Made by a program: the position numbers and the translations under genes. A stretch of DNA of 64,000 nt from Clostridia bacterium. GTDB lineage: Bacteria > Bacillota > Clostridia > Oscillospirales > CAG-272. Shown piece by piece: positions 7,230-15,643 of the stretch (positions are counted from its first letter, which is position 1; each line of letters begins with the position of its first letter). The DNA lies in NCBI GenBank assembly GCA_017938205.1, contig JAGBCA010000065.1:28903-92902 (forward strand). Direction: 5' to 3'. A model generated the notes under the pieces. It made no database searches. It worked only from the letters and a program-made list of their open reading frames with translations, and was not told the origin of the DNA.

Positions 7230-8195
7230 ATGAACAAGATGATTGATGAACTCTATTCCATCGGTCTGATTCCCGTAATCAAGATCGAGAATGCCGATGA
7301 TGCGATTCCGCTTGCAAAGGCTTTGATTGACGGTGGCTTGCCCGCCGCAGAGATCACCTTCCGTACCTCCTGTGCGGCAGAGGCGATCAAGAAGATCACC
7401 GAGACCTATCCCGAGATGCTTGTAGGTGCGGGCACGGTGCTGACCACCGAGCAGGTGGATGCCGCGATCGCCGCAGGCTCCAAGTTCCTCGTTTCTCCCG
7501 GTCTGAATCCCAAGGTAACGGCGTATTGCCTTTCCAAAGGCGTTCTGATGCTCCCCGGCTGCTCCAATCCCTCGGACGTGGAGGCGGCTCTGGAGCTTGG
7601 TCTTACCACCGTTAAGTTCTTCCCCGCAGAGGCGGCAGGCGGCCTGAAGATGCTGAAGGCTATGTCCGCGCCCTACGGCCAGCTGAAGTTCATGCCCACC
7701 GGCGGTATCAGCGCCGATAATCTTCTTGAGTACCTCAAGTTCAACAAGATCGTTGCTTGCGGCGGCTCCTTCATGGTCAAGGACGAGCTCGTTAAGGAGA
7801 AGAAGTGGGACGAGATCACCGCGCTGACCAAGAATGCGGTGAAGACCATGCTTGGTCTTGAGTTCCTTCATATGGGTATCAACAACGAGAACGCCGAGGA
7901 GGCTACCAAGGCGGCAAAGCTCTTTGAGATGATGTTCGGTCTTCCCGTGAAGGATGGCAATAAGTCTCTCTTTGCAGGGGATGCCTTTGAGTTTATGAAG
8001 TCGAAGGGCCCCGGCAAGTGCGGTCACATTGCGATCCGCACCAACTTCGTTGACCGCGCAATGGCGTACTTCAAGAGAATGGGCATGGAGTTTGACGAGT
8101 CCACCATCACCTACGATGATAAGACCGGCAAGCCCAAGTTCGTTTATTTCAAGGACGAGATCGCAGGCTTTGCTATCCACCTTCTGCAGAAATAA
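7230..8195 (+). CDS. KDPG/KHG aldolase fused to a VOC (glyoxalase-like) domain
   Basis: A 321-residue two-domain protein. Residues 1-200 are a complete class I KDPG/KHG aldolase that cleaves 2-keto-3-deoxy-6-phosphogluconate or 4-hydroxy-2-oxoglutarate to pyruvate: AEITFRT with Glu41 and Arg45, GAGTVL, Schiff-base Lys129 in TVKFFPAE, and the phosphate loop PTGGI. Residues about 207-321 form one vicinal-oxygen-chelate half (FLHMGINNENAEEA..., GHIAIRTNFVDRAMAYF, GFAIHLLQ). The ATG at 7230 has AAAGGAGA upstream; the longer open frame is untranslated leader. The gene is monocistronic, with a clear promoter and terminator. The VOC part may bind metal or substrate, or make the enzyme multimeric; its role is inferred only. 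Confidence 0.92.
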   Translation: MNKMIDELYSIGLIPVIKIENADDAIPLAKALIDGGLPAAEITFRTSCAAEAIKKITETYPEMLVGAGTVLTTEQVDAAIAAGSKFLVSPGLNPKVTAYCLSKGVLMLPGCSNPSDVEAALELGLTTVKFFPAEAAGGLKMLKAMSAPYGQLKFMPTGGISADNLLEYLKFNKIVACGGSFMVKDELVKEKKWDEITALTKNAVKTMLGLEFLHMGINNENAEEATKAAKLFEMMFGLPVKDGNKSLFAGDAFEFMKSKGPGKCGHIAIRTNFVDRAMAYFKRMGMEFDESTITYDDKTGKPKFVYFKDEIAGFAIHLLQK

Positions 8196-8210
8196 GCGCA
8201 TAGCCTTTAT

Positions 8211-8253
8211 AAAAAGCACGCACTGCCCGTTATCGGGCGGTGCGCGCTTTTTT
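8211..8253 (+). terminator. Terminator of the KDPG aldolase-VOC gene
   Basis: GC-rich stem AGCACGCACTGCCCG with CGGGCGGTGCGCGCT, loop TTAT, then a T6 run. Confidence 0.88.
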
Positions 8254-8302
8254 CTTTGGAAAAAAAGAATTTTTTCGACCTTGTGAAAACGACAAAAAAC
8301 TG

Positions 8303-8331
8303 TTGCTTTTTTCATTTATCTATGCTAAAAT
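8303..8331 (+). promoter_or_regulatory. Promoter of the coiled-coil/repeat-protein pair
   Basis: TTGCTT (8303-8308) and TAAAAT (8326-8331), spacer 17 bp, 37 bp before the start codon at 8369. Confidence 0.6.
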
Positions 8332-8368
8332 AGATATAATAAAGATATTTATGTGAAGGAGGCGTTCC

Positions 8369-10306
8369 ATGCGCACCGATTTTTTACATAAAGCCGCAGG
8401 CGCGGCATCCATGGCAGAGGAGCTGATCAAGATTCCGGGGGCAATGACCGTTAAAATTGCCGCCACCGATCCCGCGTATCTCACGGGCACCTATTCGCAG
8501 GCCTTCATTCGAGAAATGGCCTTGCAGCTGACGGCGCAGATCGAGAGCCGTCTGATGGTTTCGGGACTCGCGAAGAGTGATATTGCCCTGGAGCTGGTCT
8601 TTGCTCCGGGAACCTATATGGAGCATCCGCAGGGCGAATATACCTATCGCCGTCTTCTTGTATCCGAGAGCGGACGAGCCATCAAGGATCTCTGGATCCG
8701 TTGGCAGCGTGTGGGAGAGGGAAGAAACTTCACCGTTTGCGACGACGTTACCGGCGCGGATATTCGTTTTTCCTTGGGTGAGGACGTGCCGCAAAAGGTG
8801 CGCGAGAAGGAATATCGCTTCCTCGTGCAGGCCGATGCCGAGCAATACCGTACCGCCATGGGGCGCAAGAATGTGACCGAGTGGAGAGAGATCATCAAGC
8901 GCGCCGTCAAGCGCGGCACGCTTGAGAAGCTCACGATCGACGATAAGGTCGCGGAGCACGCAGGGCAGATCAAGGACAAGCTTGAGGAGCTTCTCGGAAA
9001 GATAACGCCCGCACCCGCACCGCAGGAGGAGCCTGCCGCCGAGCCCGAGAAGGACGAGGCGTATGAAAAAGCCATGGCGTATATGCGCAGCTTCGTGGAA
9101 AGCAACGGCGCAAAGGCTGCCGCCGAGGAAGAAGAGGCGGAAATGCCTGCATTGGAGGAAGAAGAGGAAGAGATCTCTGCGCTGTTCGAGACGGCAGAGG
9201 AGGAATTGCCCGCGATGCCCGAGAAGCCGGAGCAGATCGCAGAGACAGAGCCCATTTCCGAAGAAGCCGATGAAGAGGACGAGCTCTTTGCGGAATTGAC
9301 GGAGGAAGCTCCCGTTGAGGAGGCGCCTGCTGTCGTACATAGTGAGGCACCTGCCGTGGATCTGGATGCCCTTCGTGCCGAAATGGAAAGCCAGCTTCGC
9401 GCACAGATGGCCGAAAGAGAGCGCGAGCTTCTCCGCAGAGAATCCGCGCTGGAGCAGCAGAAATTGGCCTTGGCCGCCGAGATCAAGGAGCATGAGATGA
9501 ATCGCGCAGAGCGTGAAAACGAGCTGCGCCGTCAGGCACAAAATCAAGCACGGCTGGAATGGGAGGCCAAGGAGCGCGATCGCTTGACCGCACAGGCCAA
9601 GGAGGCGATCGAGGCTCGCAAGGCCGAGGAAGCCCGCCTCGCAGAAGAGGCTCGCAAGGCCGAGGAAGCCCGCCTCGTAGAGGAAGCCCGCAAGGCAGAA
9701 GAGGCACGTCTCGCAGAGGAGGCCCGCAAGGCCGAGGAGATCCGCCTCGCAGAGGAGGCTCGCAAGGCAGAAGAAGCACGCCTCGCAGAGGAGGCTCGCA
9801 AGGCAGAAGAGGCACGCCTCGCAGAGGAGGCTCGCAAAGCAGAAGAAGCACGCCTCGCAGAGGAAGCCCGCAAGGCGGCAGAGTCTCGCTATATACCGGA
9901 AACAAAAGAGGAAATGGAGTCGCGTCTTGCAGAGGAAGCGTGTGCCGCAGTGGAAGCGCGCTTTGCGCAGGAGATGCGTATGGCCGAGGAGGAGCGCCGT
10001 GCGCAGTCTGCGCCCGAGCCCGCAGAGCCCGTTTCTTATACGTATACGGAAAAACTTGTGCATCTGATCTTCCGCCATCCCGTGGACCCCAACGTAATGA
10101 CGCGTATTCACGAGCTGATGAGCGACACCATCCGCTACTTCAAGAAGGAGAGCGTTTTCATCAAGGTGAAGGCCTCGATCCCTTCGGAGGATACGGTGGA
10201 TCTGCATTTCACGCAGTTCCCCGAGGAGGAGCGCCAGCTCCTGATCGATATGATCCAGGTGCTTGGAAACAGCGACCTCGGCATTGGCCGCGTCGTTGTG
10301 GATTAA
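8369..10306 (+). CDS. Unrecognised acidic coiled-coil protein with 12-residue repeats
   Basis: 645 residues, no signal peptide or membrane helix, so probably cytoplasmic. An N-terminal globular part (about 1-210) shows no family I recognise. A long acidic, Glu/Ala-rich linker follows (about 215-325), then a charged coiled coil (about 330-545), and a C-terminal globular part (about 550-645, beginning YTEKLVHLIFRHPVDPNVM). The coil contains seven full and one partial copy of a 12-residue unit, ARKAEEARLAEE, encoded by 36-bp repeats. The ATG at 8369 has AAGGAGG. It is followed after 74 bp by a membrane-anchored repeat protein, suggesting a functional pair. A scaffold or tether role is only inference from shape. 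Confidence 0.85.
   Translation: MRTDFLHKAAGAASMAEELIKIPGAMTVKIAATDPAYLTGTYSQAFIREMALQLTAQIESRLMVSGLAKSDIALELVFAPGTYMEHPQGEYTYRRLLVSESGRAIKDLWIRWQRVGEGRNFTVCDDVTGADIRFSLGEDVPQKVREKEYRFLVQADAEQYRTAMGRKNVTEWREIIKRAVKRGTLEKLTIDDKVAEHAGQIKDKLEELLGKITPAPAPQEEPAAEPEKDEAYEKAMAYMRSFVESNGAKAAAEEEEAEMPALEEEEEEISALFETAEEELPAMPEKPEQIAETEPISEEADEEDELFAELTEEAPVEEAPAVVHSEAPAVDLDALRAEMESQLRAQMAERERELLRRESALEQQKLALAAEIKEHEMNRAERENELRRQAQNQARLEWEAKERDRLTAQAKEAIEARKAEEARLAEEARKAEEARLVEEARKAEEARLAEEARKAEEIRLAEEARKAEEARLAEEARKAEEARLAEEARKAEEARLAEEARKAAESRYIPETKEEMESRLAEEACAAVEARFAQEMRMAEEERRAQSAPEPAEPVSYTYTEKLVHLIFRHPVDPNVMTRIHELMSDTIRYFKKESVFIKVKASIPSEDTVDLHFTQFPEEERQLLIDMIQVLGNSDLGIGRVVVD
9614..9889 (+). repeat. 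36-bp tandem repeats encoding a 12-residue coiled-coil unit
   Basis: Seven full 36-bp units (9614-9865) and a partial eighth, each coding ARKAEEARLAEE with a few substitutions (V for A in unit 2, I for A in unit 4). Synonymous differences between units show the array is not brand new, but it remains a likely site of copy-number change. Confidence 0.9.
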
Positions 10307-10380
10307 ACGGCAGAAATTTAAATTGCATTGCATGAAAGCTGTCGATGCGGTTGCTTTTTTGCAATGGTAAGGAGTGTTTT

Positions 10381-13248
10381 ATGGGAACGTCTTCTATCAT
10401 AGGAAAAATTCTCATCGTCTTCATGGTGTTTGTTCTTGGATTCTTTTCCTGCTTTGGCATCCTGATCGGCGGAGGATATCTTGCATATTCGCGGCTGACG
10501 CTGGATGGCATGGGCGTGGATACGGACAGTCTTTTGTCCGATGATGCCGAGGTGGATCTCACGGCAATGTCGCTTTCGCAGATCATTGCGGAGTTTGCCT
10601 CTTTGAAAAAGGACTCTTTGAGCCTTGCGCTTCTCGTGGATCGCTACGGTCTGATCCTGCCCGAGGAGGTGGATGACTTTTTGACCGATGAGCTCCGAAC
10701 GATGGCACTCTCCAAGGTCTTTTCCAAGGACGGTGCATACGAGGTGCTTGAGGAAATACAGTTCGGTACTCTCTTTGGCTATGAAAAGGCGGATAATCCC
10801 GCATATGATGCAACCGATCCGGAAAAAGAGCCCGAGCAGATCTGGGTGCACCCGGATACGCAGAAGCGCGTGGTGGGTGTCAACGGTGTTATTTCGGACA
10901 TCACGATGGCCGAATTTTTCACGAGAGGTATTCCCACGCAGGAGATCATGGACGGGCTCAGCATCGGTGAGCTGATGGAGCTGGAGTCGAAGGCAAATCT
11001 TCCGATCTATCTTTCGGATGCGGAAGGAAATCTTACCCTCGTTGAGGACATCGATCCCATCGTGATCTGGTATGATAGCGATGGGCAGGAGGTCGCCACC
11101 GTGATCGGTGCGATCGCCAACCAGGGGATCGACGATCTGACCTCGGAGTTTGACGAGCTTCTTCTCGGACAGGTGCTGGGAACGGTGGAATATAAGGGCG
11201 AAACCTATACCTATGACGTGAAGCGCACGGATAAAGAGTTTATCGTTCTGAGCGATGCAGAAAGCGTGATCTCAGAGATCGCAGATCTCTCGATCGAGGG
11301 GCTCTCCGGCAAGGAGCTGAACGATAGGGTAAACAACATGGAGGTTGCCTCTCTGTTGAATTATACGCGCGATCCCGTCACGGGAAAGTGGAAGGATTCC
11401 GAAAACCGGGAGCTGAATTCGATCATGGCACAGATCGCATCCTCCACCGTTGGCACGATCAACGAAACGCTCGACGGTATTGCCTTCGGCGAGATCGCAG
11501 ATCTCGTTGCCGTGGATGAATACGGTAACGTTCTGGATCATCCCGCTACCTATACGGGTGAGATCACCTGGTATGAAAAGGGCTACGAGCTCGGCGGCAC
11601 GAGCAATACGGTTGCCACGGGTATTATTGCGAGCCTTGCGGATCTTTCGGTTGCTGAAATGAGCAGCGAGTCGGAGATCACCAAGGCTGTAAAGGGTGTT
11701 CTCGTCGGTGATGCGATGGGATACGTCAAGGATGGCGGCGTTTGGTACACCGATGATACAAAGAGCACCAAGGCATCCAATATCATGGCGATCCTTGCGG
11801 ACTCCACCGTCGGAGATATGAACACCAAGGTGGGAACGATCACCTTTGCCGAGATCGCAGGCCTCGTTGCCGTGGATGCGAGCGGAAATGTGGTGGATGA
11901 TCCCGGAAGCTATACGGGAAAGCTCACCTGGTATGAAAAGTATAACGGTGTCGGTGCTACGGGTAATGAAGCCGCTTCCGGCCTGATGGCAGGTCTTGCG
12001 CATCTGACGGTTGACGATTTCGGCAACGAAGACAGCGTTTCCGAAGCGGTCAAGGATCTCACGGTCGGTGATGCGATGGGTTACCATCTGCATGACGGCG
12101 TTTGGTATTCGGAATACCACGGTAAGAATGATGCAAGAAATAAGCCTTTGACGGGCTTTGTCAAGGCGATCGCAAGCGACCGCGTGGGCGAGCTGGAAAG
12201 TAACGCCAAGCACGTAACCATCGCGGATATCGCAGGACTCATTGCTGTGGACACGAGCGGAAACGTTCTTGAGAATGTGGATGCCGATACTTATGAGGGT
12301 ATCTGGTATGAGGTATATTACGGCAAAAACGATTCGAGAAACGTGCCCACTACGGGATTGATGGCAGGTCTTGCGCATCTGACGATGGAGGATCTGCAAA
12401 GCTCCGGTGCCGTCAAGGCTGCCGTTGGAGAGATCACCGCCGGCGATGCCATGGGTTATAAGAAGGTCGGAACGGTTTGGTACGATGATTTGAATCAACC
12501 GCTGACCGGTCTTGTAAAGGCCATTGCGGATTCGAAGGTCAAGAACCTGAATACGGATATTCAGGCCACGAAGTTCGGTACGGTTGCGGGCCTGACTCTT
12601 TCCGGAAGCACCTGGATGGATGGCACTGTGCAAGCCACCGGTATCATTGCCTCTCTTGCAGATCTCACGGTTGCGCAGATCTCGGATGAAAAGGCACTTT
12701 CCGATGCGATCCAGAAGGTTACCGTGGCAGATGCTATGGGCTACACGAAATCCGGTAGCGGATATAAAGATAAGAGCAACAATGATGTGACCGGCTTTAT
12801 GGCCGTGATCGCAGACAAGCCCATCTCCAATATTCAGCAAACGCTGGACGAAACCGAAATCGGTAAATTTATGGGCTACGAGAAGGTTGGCACGGTTTGG
12901 AAGAAGAAGAAGGACGGCGTAGTCGTAGAGGTAGATGCCTTGATGCAGAAGGTTTGCTCGAAAACAATCGACGGTCTTGACGGACTTCTCGACACGCTCG
13001 TTCTGGAGGATGTGGTTGAAACGCGCACAGGACTCCTTTCGCTCGTACCGGCGGATACAGAGATCACCGAGTTGGATTCGACTTTTGAAACGATGTTTAC
13101 AAGCACAGATAGAAGTGTAGGTGTCACAATCTTGGAATTGAAAGAAAAAGAATTGATTCCAAATACCATCAATTCGTATTTTGATGCGTGGACATTTGCC
13201 GAGTTTATGACAGAGGCAAGTAAGGTTATGACAGCCCCCGCACCGTAA
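10381..13248 (+). CDS. Unrecognised membrane-anchored repeat protein
   Basis: 955 residues. Seen: an N-terminal membrane helix (about residues 6-33, ILIVFMVFVLGFFSCFGILI) without a lipobox, so an anchored protein with a large outer part is inferred. Residues about 280-850 consist of roughly five repeats of 100-115 residues. Each combines a GDAMGY...VWY segment with segments like SLADLTV and FGEIAGLVAVD, as if built from two alternating half-repeats. No catalytic motif was found. The ATG at 10381 has TAAGGAGTG; the longer open frame is leader. It shares the promoter of the preceding coiled-coil gene. The function is unknown; the regular repeats suggest a structural or stalk-like protein. Confidence 0.85.
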   Translation: MGTSSIIGKILIVFMVFVLGFFSCFGILIGGGYLAYSRLTLDGMGVDTDSLLSDDAEVDLTAMSLSQIIAEFASLKKDSLSLALLVDRYGLILPEEVDDFLTDELRTMALSKVFSKDGAYEVLEEIQFGTLFGYEKADNPAYDATDPEKEPEQIWVHPDTQKRVVGVNGVISDITMAEFFTRGIPTQEIMDGLSIGELMELESKANLPIYLSDAEGNLTLVEDIDPIVIWYDSDGQEVATVIGAIANQGIDDLTSEFDELLLGQVLGTVEYKGETYTYDVKRTDKEFIVLSDAESVISEIADLSIEGLSGKELNDRVNNMEVASLLNYTRDPVTGKWKDSENRELNSIMAQIASSTVGTINETLDGIAFGEIADLVAVDEYGNVLDHPATYTGEITWYEKGYELGGTSNTVATGIIASLADLSVAEMSSESEITKAVKGVLVGDAMGYVKDGGVWYTDDTKSTKASNIMAILADSTVGDMNTKVGTITFAEIAGLVAVDASGNVVDDPGSYTGKLTWYEKYNGVGATGNEAASGLMAGLAHLTVDDFGNEDSVSEAVKDLTVGDAMGYHLHDGVWYSEYHGKNDARNKPLTGFVKAIASDRVGELESNAKHVTIADIAGLIAVDTSGNVLENVDADTYEGIWYEVYYGKNDSRNVPTTGLMAGLAHLTMEDLQSSGAVKAAVGEITAGDAMGYKKVGTVWYDDLNQPLTGLVKAIADSKVKNLNTDIQATKFGTVAGLTLSGSTWMDGTVQATGIIASLADLTVAQISDEKALSDAIQKVTVADAMGYTKSGSGYKDKSNNDVTGFMAVIADKPISNIQQTLDETEIGKFMGYEKVGTVWKKKKDGVVVEVDALMQKVCSKTIDGLDGLLDTLVLEDVVETRTGLLSLVPADTEITELDSTFETMFTSTDRSVGVTILELKEKELIPNTINSYFDAWTFAEFMTEASKVMTAPAP

Positions 13249-13254
13249 CCCGTA

Positions 13255-13704
13255 TCATGGCTTGAGACGCACACTGAAAATAATTTCTTTCTCGCTTTCG
13301 ACCACGCGGTGCTCGGTAACGGTGCCGTATAGTCGTAAGAGGGATAAGCAGGAGGCAAGTCCGCGATCTATATCGGATCGCAGGGAGGGCTTGTCCTCCT
13401 GCTTTTCGCATAACGCCTCCACGAAGGCCTCACCCTCCGCCACGGTCATTTTTCGCTCGGCGATCTGTGCGAGCGCACTCTCCTGCACCCTCTCGTCCTT
13501 GATACGCAGCAGGGCGCGCGCCTGCCGCTCGCAAATGCCGTATTCTATGATTTTTTCCTGCATTCCGGAAGAGAAATTCAAAAGGCGCAGCTTGTTTGCC
13601 ACGTAGGATTGGCTCACGCCCAGACGCTTTGCGATCTCCTGCTGTGTGATGCCGCACATTTGGATCGTGCCGTGGAGTGCACGCGCTTCTTCAAAAATAT
13701 TCAT
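13255..13704 (-). CDS. Short Noc/ParB-like HTH protein
   Basis: 149 residues. Seen: the ParB-family helix-turn-helix region (ITQQEIAKRLGVSQSYVANKLRLLNFS, then ICERQARALLRIKD and KMTVAEGEAFVEAL), very close to the DNA-binding part of Noc and Spo0J. It lies directly after rsmG, the position of noc in Bacillus. Odd: the N-terminal CTP-binding/ParB nuclease-like domain is absent, and the gap to rsmG (94 bp) is too small to hold it. The ATG at 13704 has AAAGGGGG, which lies inside a strong hairpin. It could bind a Noc-type site without CTP-driven spreading, or modulate a full-length ParB encoded elsewhere. The last 50 residues are not recognisable. Confidence 0.82.
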   Translation of the reverse strand: MNIFEEARALHGTIQMCGITQQEIAKRLGVSQSYVANKLRLLNFSSGMQEKIIEYGICERQARALLRIKDERVQESALAQIAERKMTVAEGEAFVEALCEKQEDKPSLRSDIDRGLASCLSLLRLYGTVTEHRVVESEKEIIFSVRLKP

Positions 13705-13707
13705 AAG

Positions 13708-13754
13708 AAAATCCCCCTTTTTCTCTATTGTAGCATAGAGTAAAGGGGGATTTT
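13708..13754 (-). terminator. Terminator-like hairpin after rsmG covering the noc-like ribosome site
   Basis: AAAATCCCCCTTT (13708-13720) pairs with AAAGGGGGATTTT (13742-13754), and CTCTAT with ATAGAG inside. On the minus strand the stem ends in a T-rich tail, as in an rsmG terminator. Its descending arm contains the GGGGG Shine-Dalgarno of the next gene. Confidence 0.7.
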
Positions 13755-13798
13755 TGTCATATCGCGGAAATAGGGAAATATTATTTCCGAAGCTGCGC

Positions 13799-14542
13799 TT
13801 ACAGCGGCTTTTTTGAGATCTGCGCATAGGGGCGCGGATATGCTTGGGGCGTTTTCGTCACCTTGCTTAGCAGGATCAGCGGATGCGAAAGCTCCTCCTC
13901 GTCGTTTTTCAGAGAAATATCGATCACGGCGCTTTCCTTTGCGCCAAGAATAGAGAGTGCCTTTTTGGCATCCGCAAGCTCAAAGCGTGCGTTCTTTCCC
14001 TTCATGGCGATCATTTTTCCGCCCACCTTGAGAAGCGGCAGGCAAAGCTCTGCAAGTATGCGCATCTGCGCCACGGCACGCGCCGTAACGAAATCAAAGC
14101 TTTCGCGAAGCGCGCCGTCCTTGCCTGCATCCTCTGCACGTGCGCAAAGCGTGGAAACGCCCGAAAGAGAAAGCATCTCTGCCGTTTCACGCACGTAGTT
14201 CACGCGTTTTTCGGTGGCGTCCATGGCAAGGATCTTCAGATCCTCGCGCAGGATCGCAAGCGGCAGAGTGGGGAAGCCCGCGCCGCAGCCAACGTCGCAG
14301 ATCCTTGCGCCCTTTGGAAGATGTGCCGCCAGCGTGGCGCAGTCTGCATAGTGGTGCAAAATAATCTTTTTTGGCTCGGTGATCGCGGTCAGATTGTATT
14401 TTTCGTTTTCGGTGATCAGCCGCTCCGTCAGCAAAAAGAGCTTCTCGCTCTTTTCCTTGGAGAGAAGCGCGGAGAGGGCGTTTTTCTTAAAAACGGACGA
14501 CAGCTCCGCGAGAAAATCCTTTTCGTTCAGTGGTGTTGGCAA
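13799..14542 (-). CDS. rsmG: 16S rRNA (guanine-N7) methyltransferase RsmG (GidB)
   Basis: 247 residues; methylates G527 of 16S rRNA. Seen: YNLTAITEPKKIILHHYADC, the SAM-binding motif ICDVGCGAGFPTLPLAI, MDATEKRVNYV, and FDFVTARAVAQMRILAELCLPLLKVGG with the family's ARA signature. The start chosen is TTG at 14542 because AAAAGGAG lies 8 bp upstream; the open frame continues further but without a ribosome site. It is followed by a hairpin and the noc-like gene, echoing the gidB-noc order of Firmicutes. Confidence 0.96.
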   Translation of the reverse strand: MPTPLNEKDFLAELSSVFKKNALSALLSKEKSEKLFLLTERLITENEKYNLTAITEPKKIILHHYADCATLAAHLPKGARICDVGCGAGFPTLPLAILREDLKILAMDATEKRVNYVRETAEMLSLSGVSTLCARAEDAGKDGALRESFDFVTARAVAQMRILAELCLPLLKVGGKMIAMKGKNARFELADAKKALSILGAKESAVIDISLKNDEEELSHPLILLSKVTKTPQAYPRPYAQISKKPL

Positions 14543-14603
14543 AATAGATTCTCCTTTTCTTTTATGGAAAATGTAGAGAAATGTAAACAAACATTCTCAA
14601 AAA

Positions 14604-15443
14604 TCATGCAATAACCTTCTTGAGGAAGGAAAGACCTGCCTGTAGAGCGGGGATGTTTTCTTCCATTCCTTCAAACTCAAGCGAAACGTATCCGTCATAG
14701 CCTGCGCGCTTTAATGCCTTGATCGCGGTAGCAACGGGGACCTCACCGTGACCGAGAACGGTGCCGCGCAGATAGTTTCCGCCGCGCGTCTGGAAAAAAC
14801 CGTCGGGCATATCAAATGCGCCGCTCTTAACAAGGAAATCCTTTACGTGCACGTGGTAGGTGTAGGGCGCCGCCGTGCTGACGGCATGCACGATGTCGCA
14901 GTCTGCGCAAAGGAAGTTTCCGATGTCGCAAAGCCAGCCGTAATTTTCATGCCGGACGGCGAGTATCAGAGCCTCCACTCTTTCGGGGTCCTGAAAAACG
15001 TAGCCGTGGTTTTCGGTCGTGGTGCGGATGCCCTTTTTTGCTGCATATTCGGTCACGCGGCGGATGGCGGGTGCCATTTCCTTGATCGCCTCACGGTAGC
15101 TGTAGAGGTGATCCTTTTTCAGCGAATAGCAAACGTCGTGGCGAATGACCTTCGCGCCGAGGATCTCGGCAACGTCCACTGCCTCGCAAACTCTTTGGAT
15201 CTCTGCCTCGGTATCGCGGTTGATAAAATCCGCACCGAGAGAATGCGCCGCGATCGGCAGGCCGATTGCATCGCAATGTGCACGCAGCTGCTTTGCAAGC
15301 GAAAGCCTATCGTCACCGGGCAGCTCGGTAAATTCAATGGCATCGAAGCCGAGCTCCTTTGCCTTGTCGGCAACGGCAAAAAGGTCGCAGCCGGTTTCTT
15401 TCATGTATTTTAAAAAGCTATATGAGGAAACGCAGGTTTTCAT
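14604..15443 (-). CDS. Sugar phosphate isomerase/epimerase, AP-endonuclease-2 TIM barrel
   Basis: 279 residues. Seen: the xylose-isomerase-like TIM barrel pattern, with LGFDAIEFTELP near the N terminus, GLPIAAHSLGADF, TTTENHGYVF (metal Glu in strand 5), WLCDIGNFLCA (metal Asp), YHVHVKDF (metal His) and VSLEFEGMEE (last metal Glu). These are the usual metal ligands of the family, so a complete enzyme acting on a sugar or sugar acid is likely; the substrate is not evident. The ATG at 15443 has GAAAGGAACC. It is transcribed away from pgk and has no clear operon partner, though rsmG follows 61 bp downstream. Confidence 0.88.
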   Translation of the reverse strand: MKTCVSSYSFLKYMKETGCDLFAVADKAKELGFDAIEFTELPGDDRLSLAKQLRAHCDAIGLPIAAHSLGADFINRDTEAEIQRVCEAVDVAEILGAKVIRHDVCYSLKKDHLYSYREAIKEMAPAIRRVTEYAAKKGIRTTTENHGYVFQDPERVEALILAVRHENYGWLCDIGNFLCADCDIVHAVSTAAPYTYHVHVKDFLVKSGAFDMPDGFFQTRGGNYLRGTVLGHGEVPVATAIKALKRAGYDGYVSLEFEGMEENIPALQAGLSFLKKVIA

Positions 15444-15576
15444 TATCGGTTCCTTTCTTTTTTAATTTCATTTTAACACGGAATCCCCGCGAAGTCAACG
15501 GAATTTCGGAAAAAGTCAGGAAATGACTTGCAATACACAAAAAAATGAAAAGTCGTTGTAAATTTAACAAAGTATC

Positions 15577-15605
15577 TTGACTAATTTATAAGTTTATGGT
15601 AATAT
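15577..15605 (+). promoter_or_regulatory. pgk-tpiA promoter
   Basis: TTGACT (15577-15582) and TAATAT (15600-15605), spacer 17 bp, 38 bp before the pgk ATG. Confidence 0.8.
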
Positions 15606-15643
15606 ATCTAATGTATGAGAAAATTAAAATAAGGAGATTTCTT

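Noticed and set aside
9614-9889. CRISPR-like array
   Set aside because: The 36-bp units are contiguous, without spacers, and are in-frame coding repeats.
8384-10335. 649-codon minus-strand frame opposite the acidic coiled-coil gene
   Set aside because: It arises from the repeat-rich codon pattern of the plus-strand gene; no start signal, no recognisable protein.
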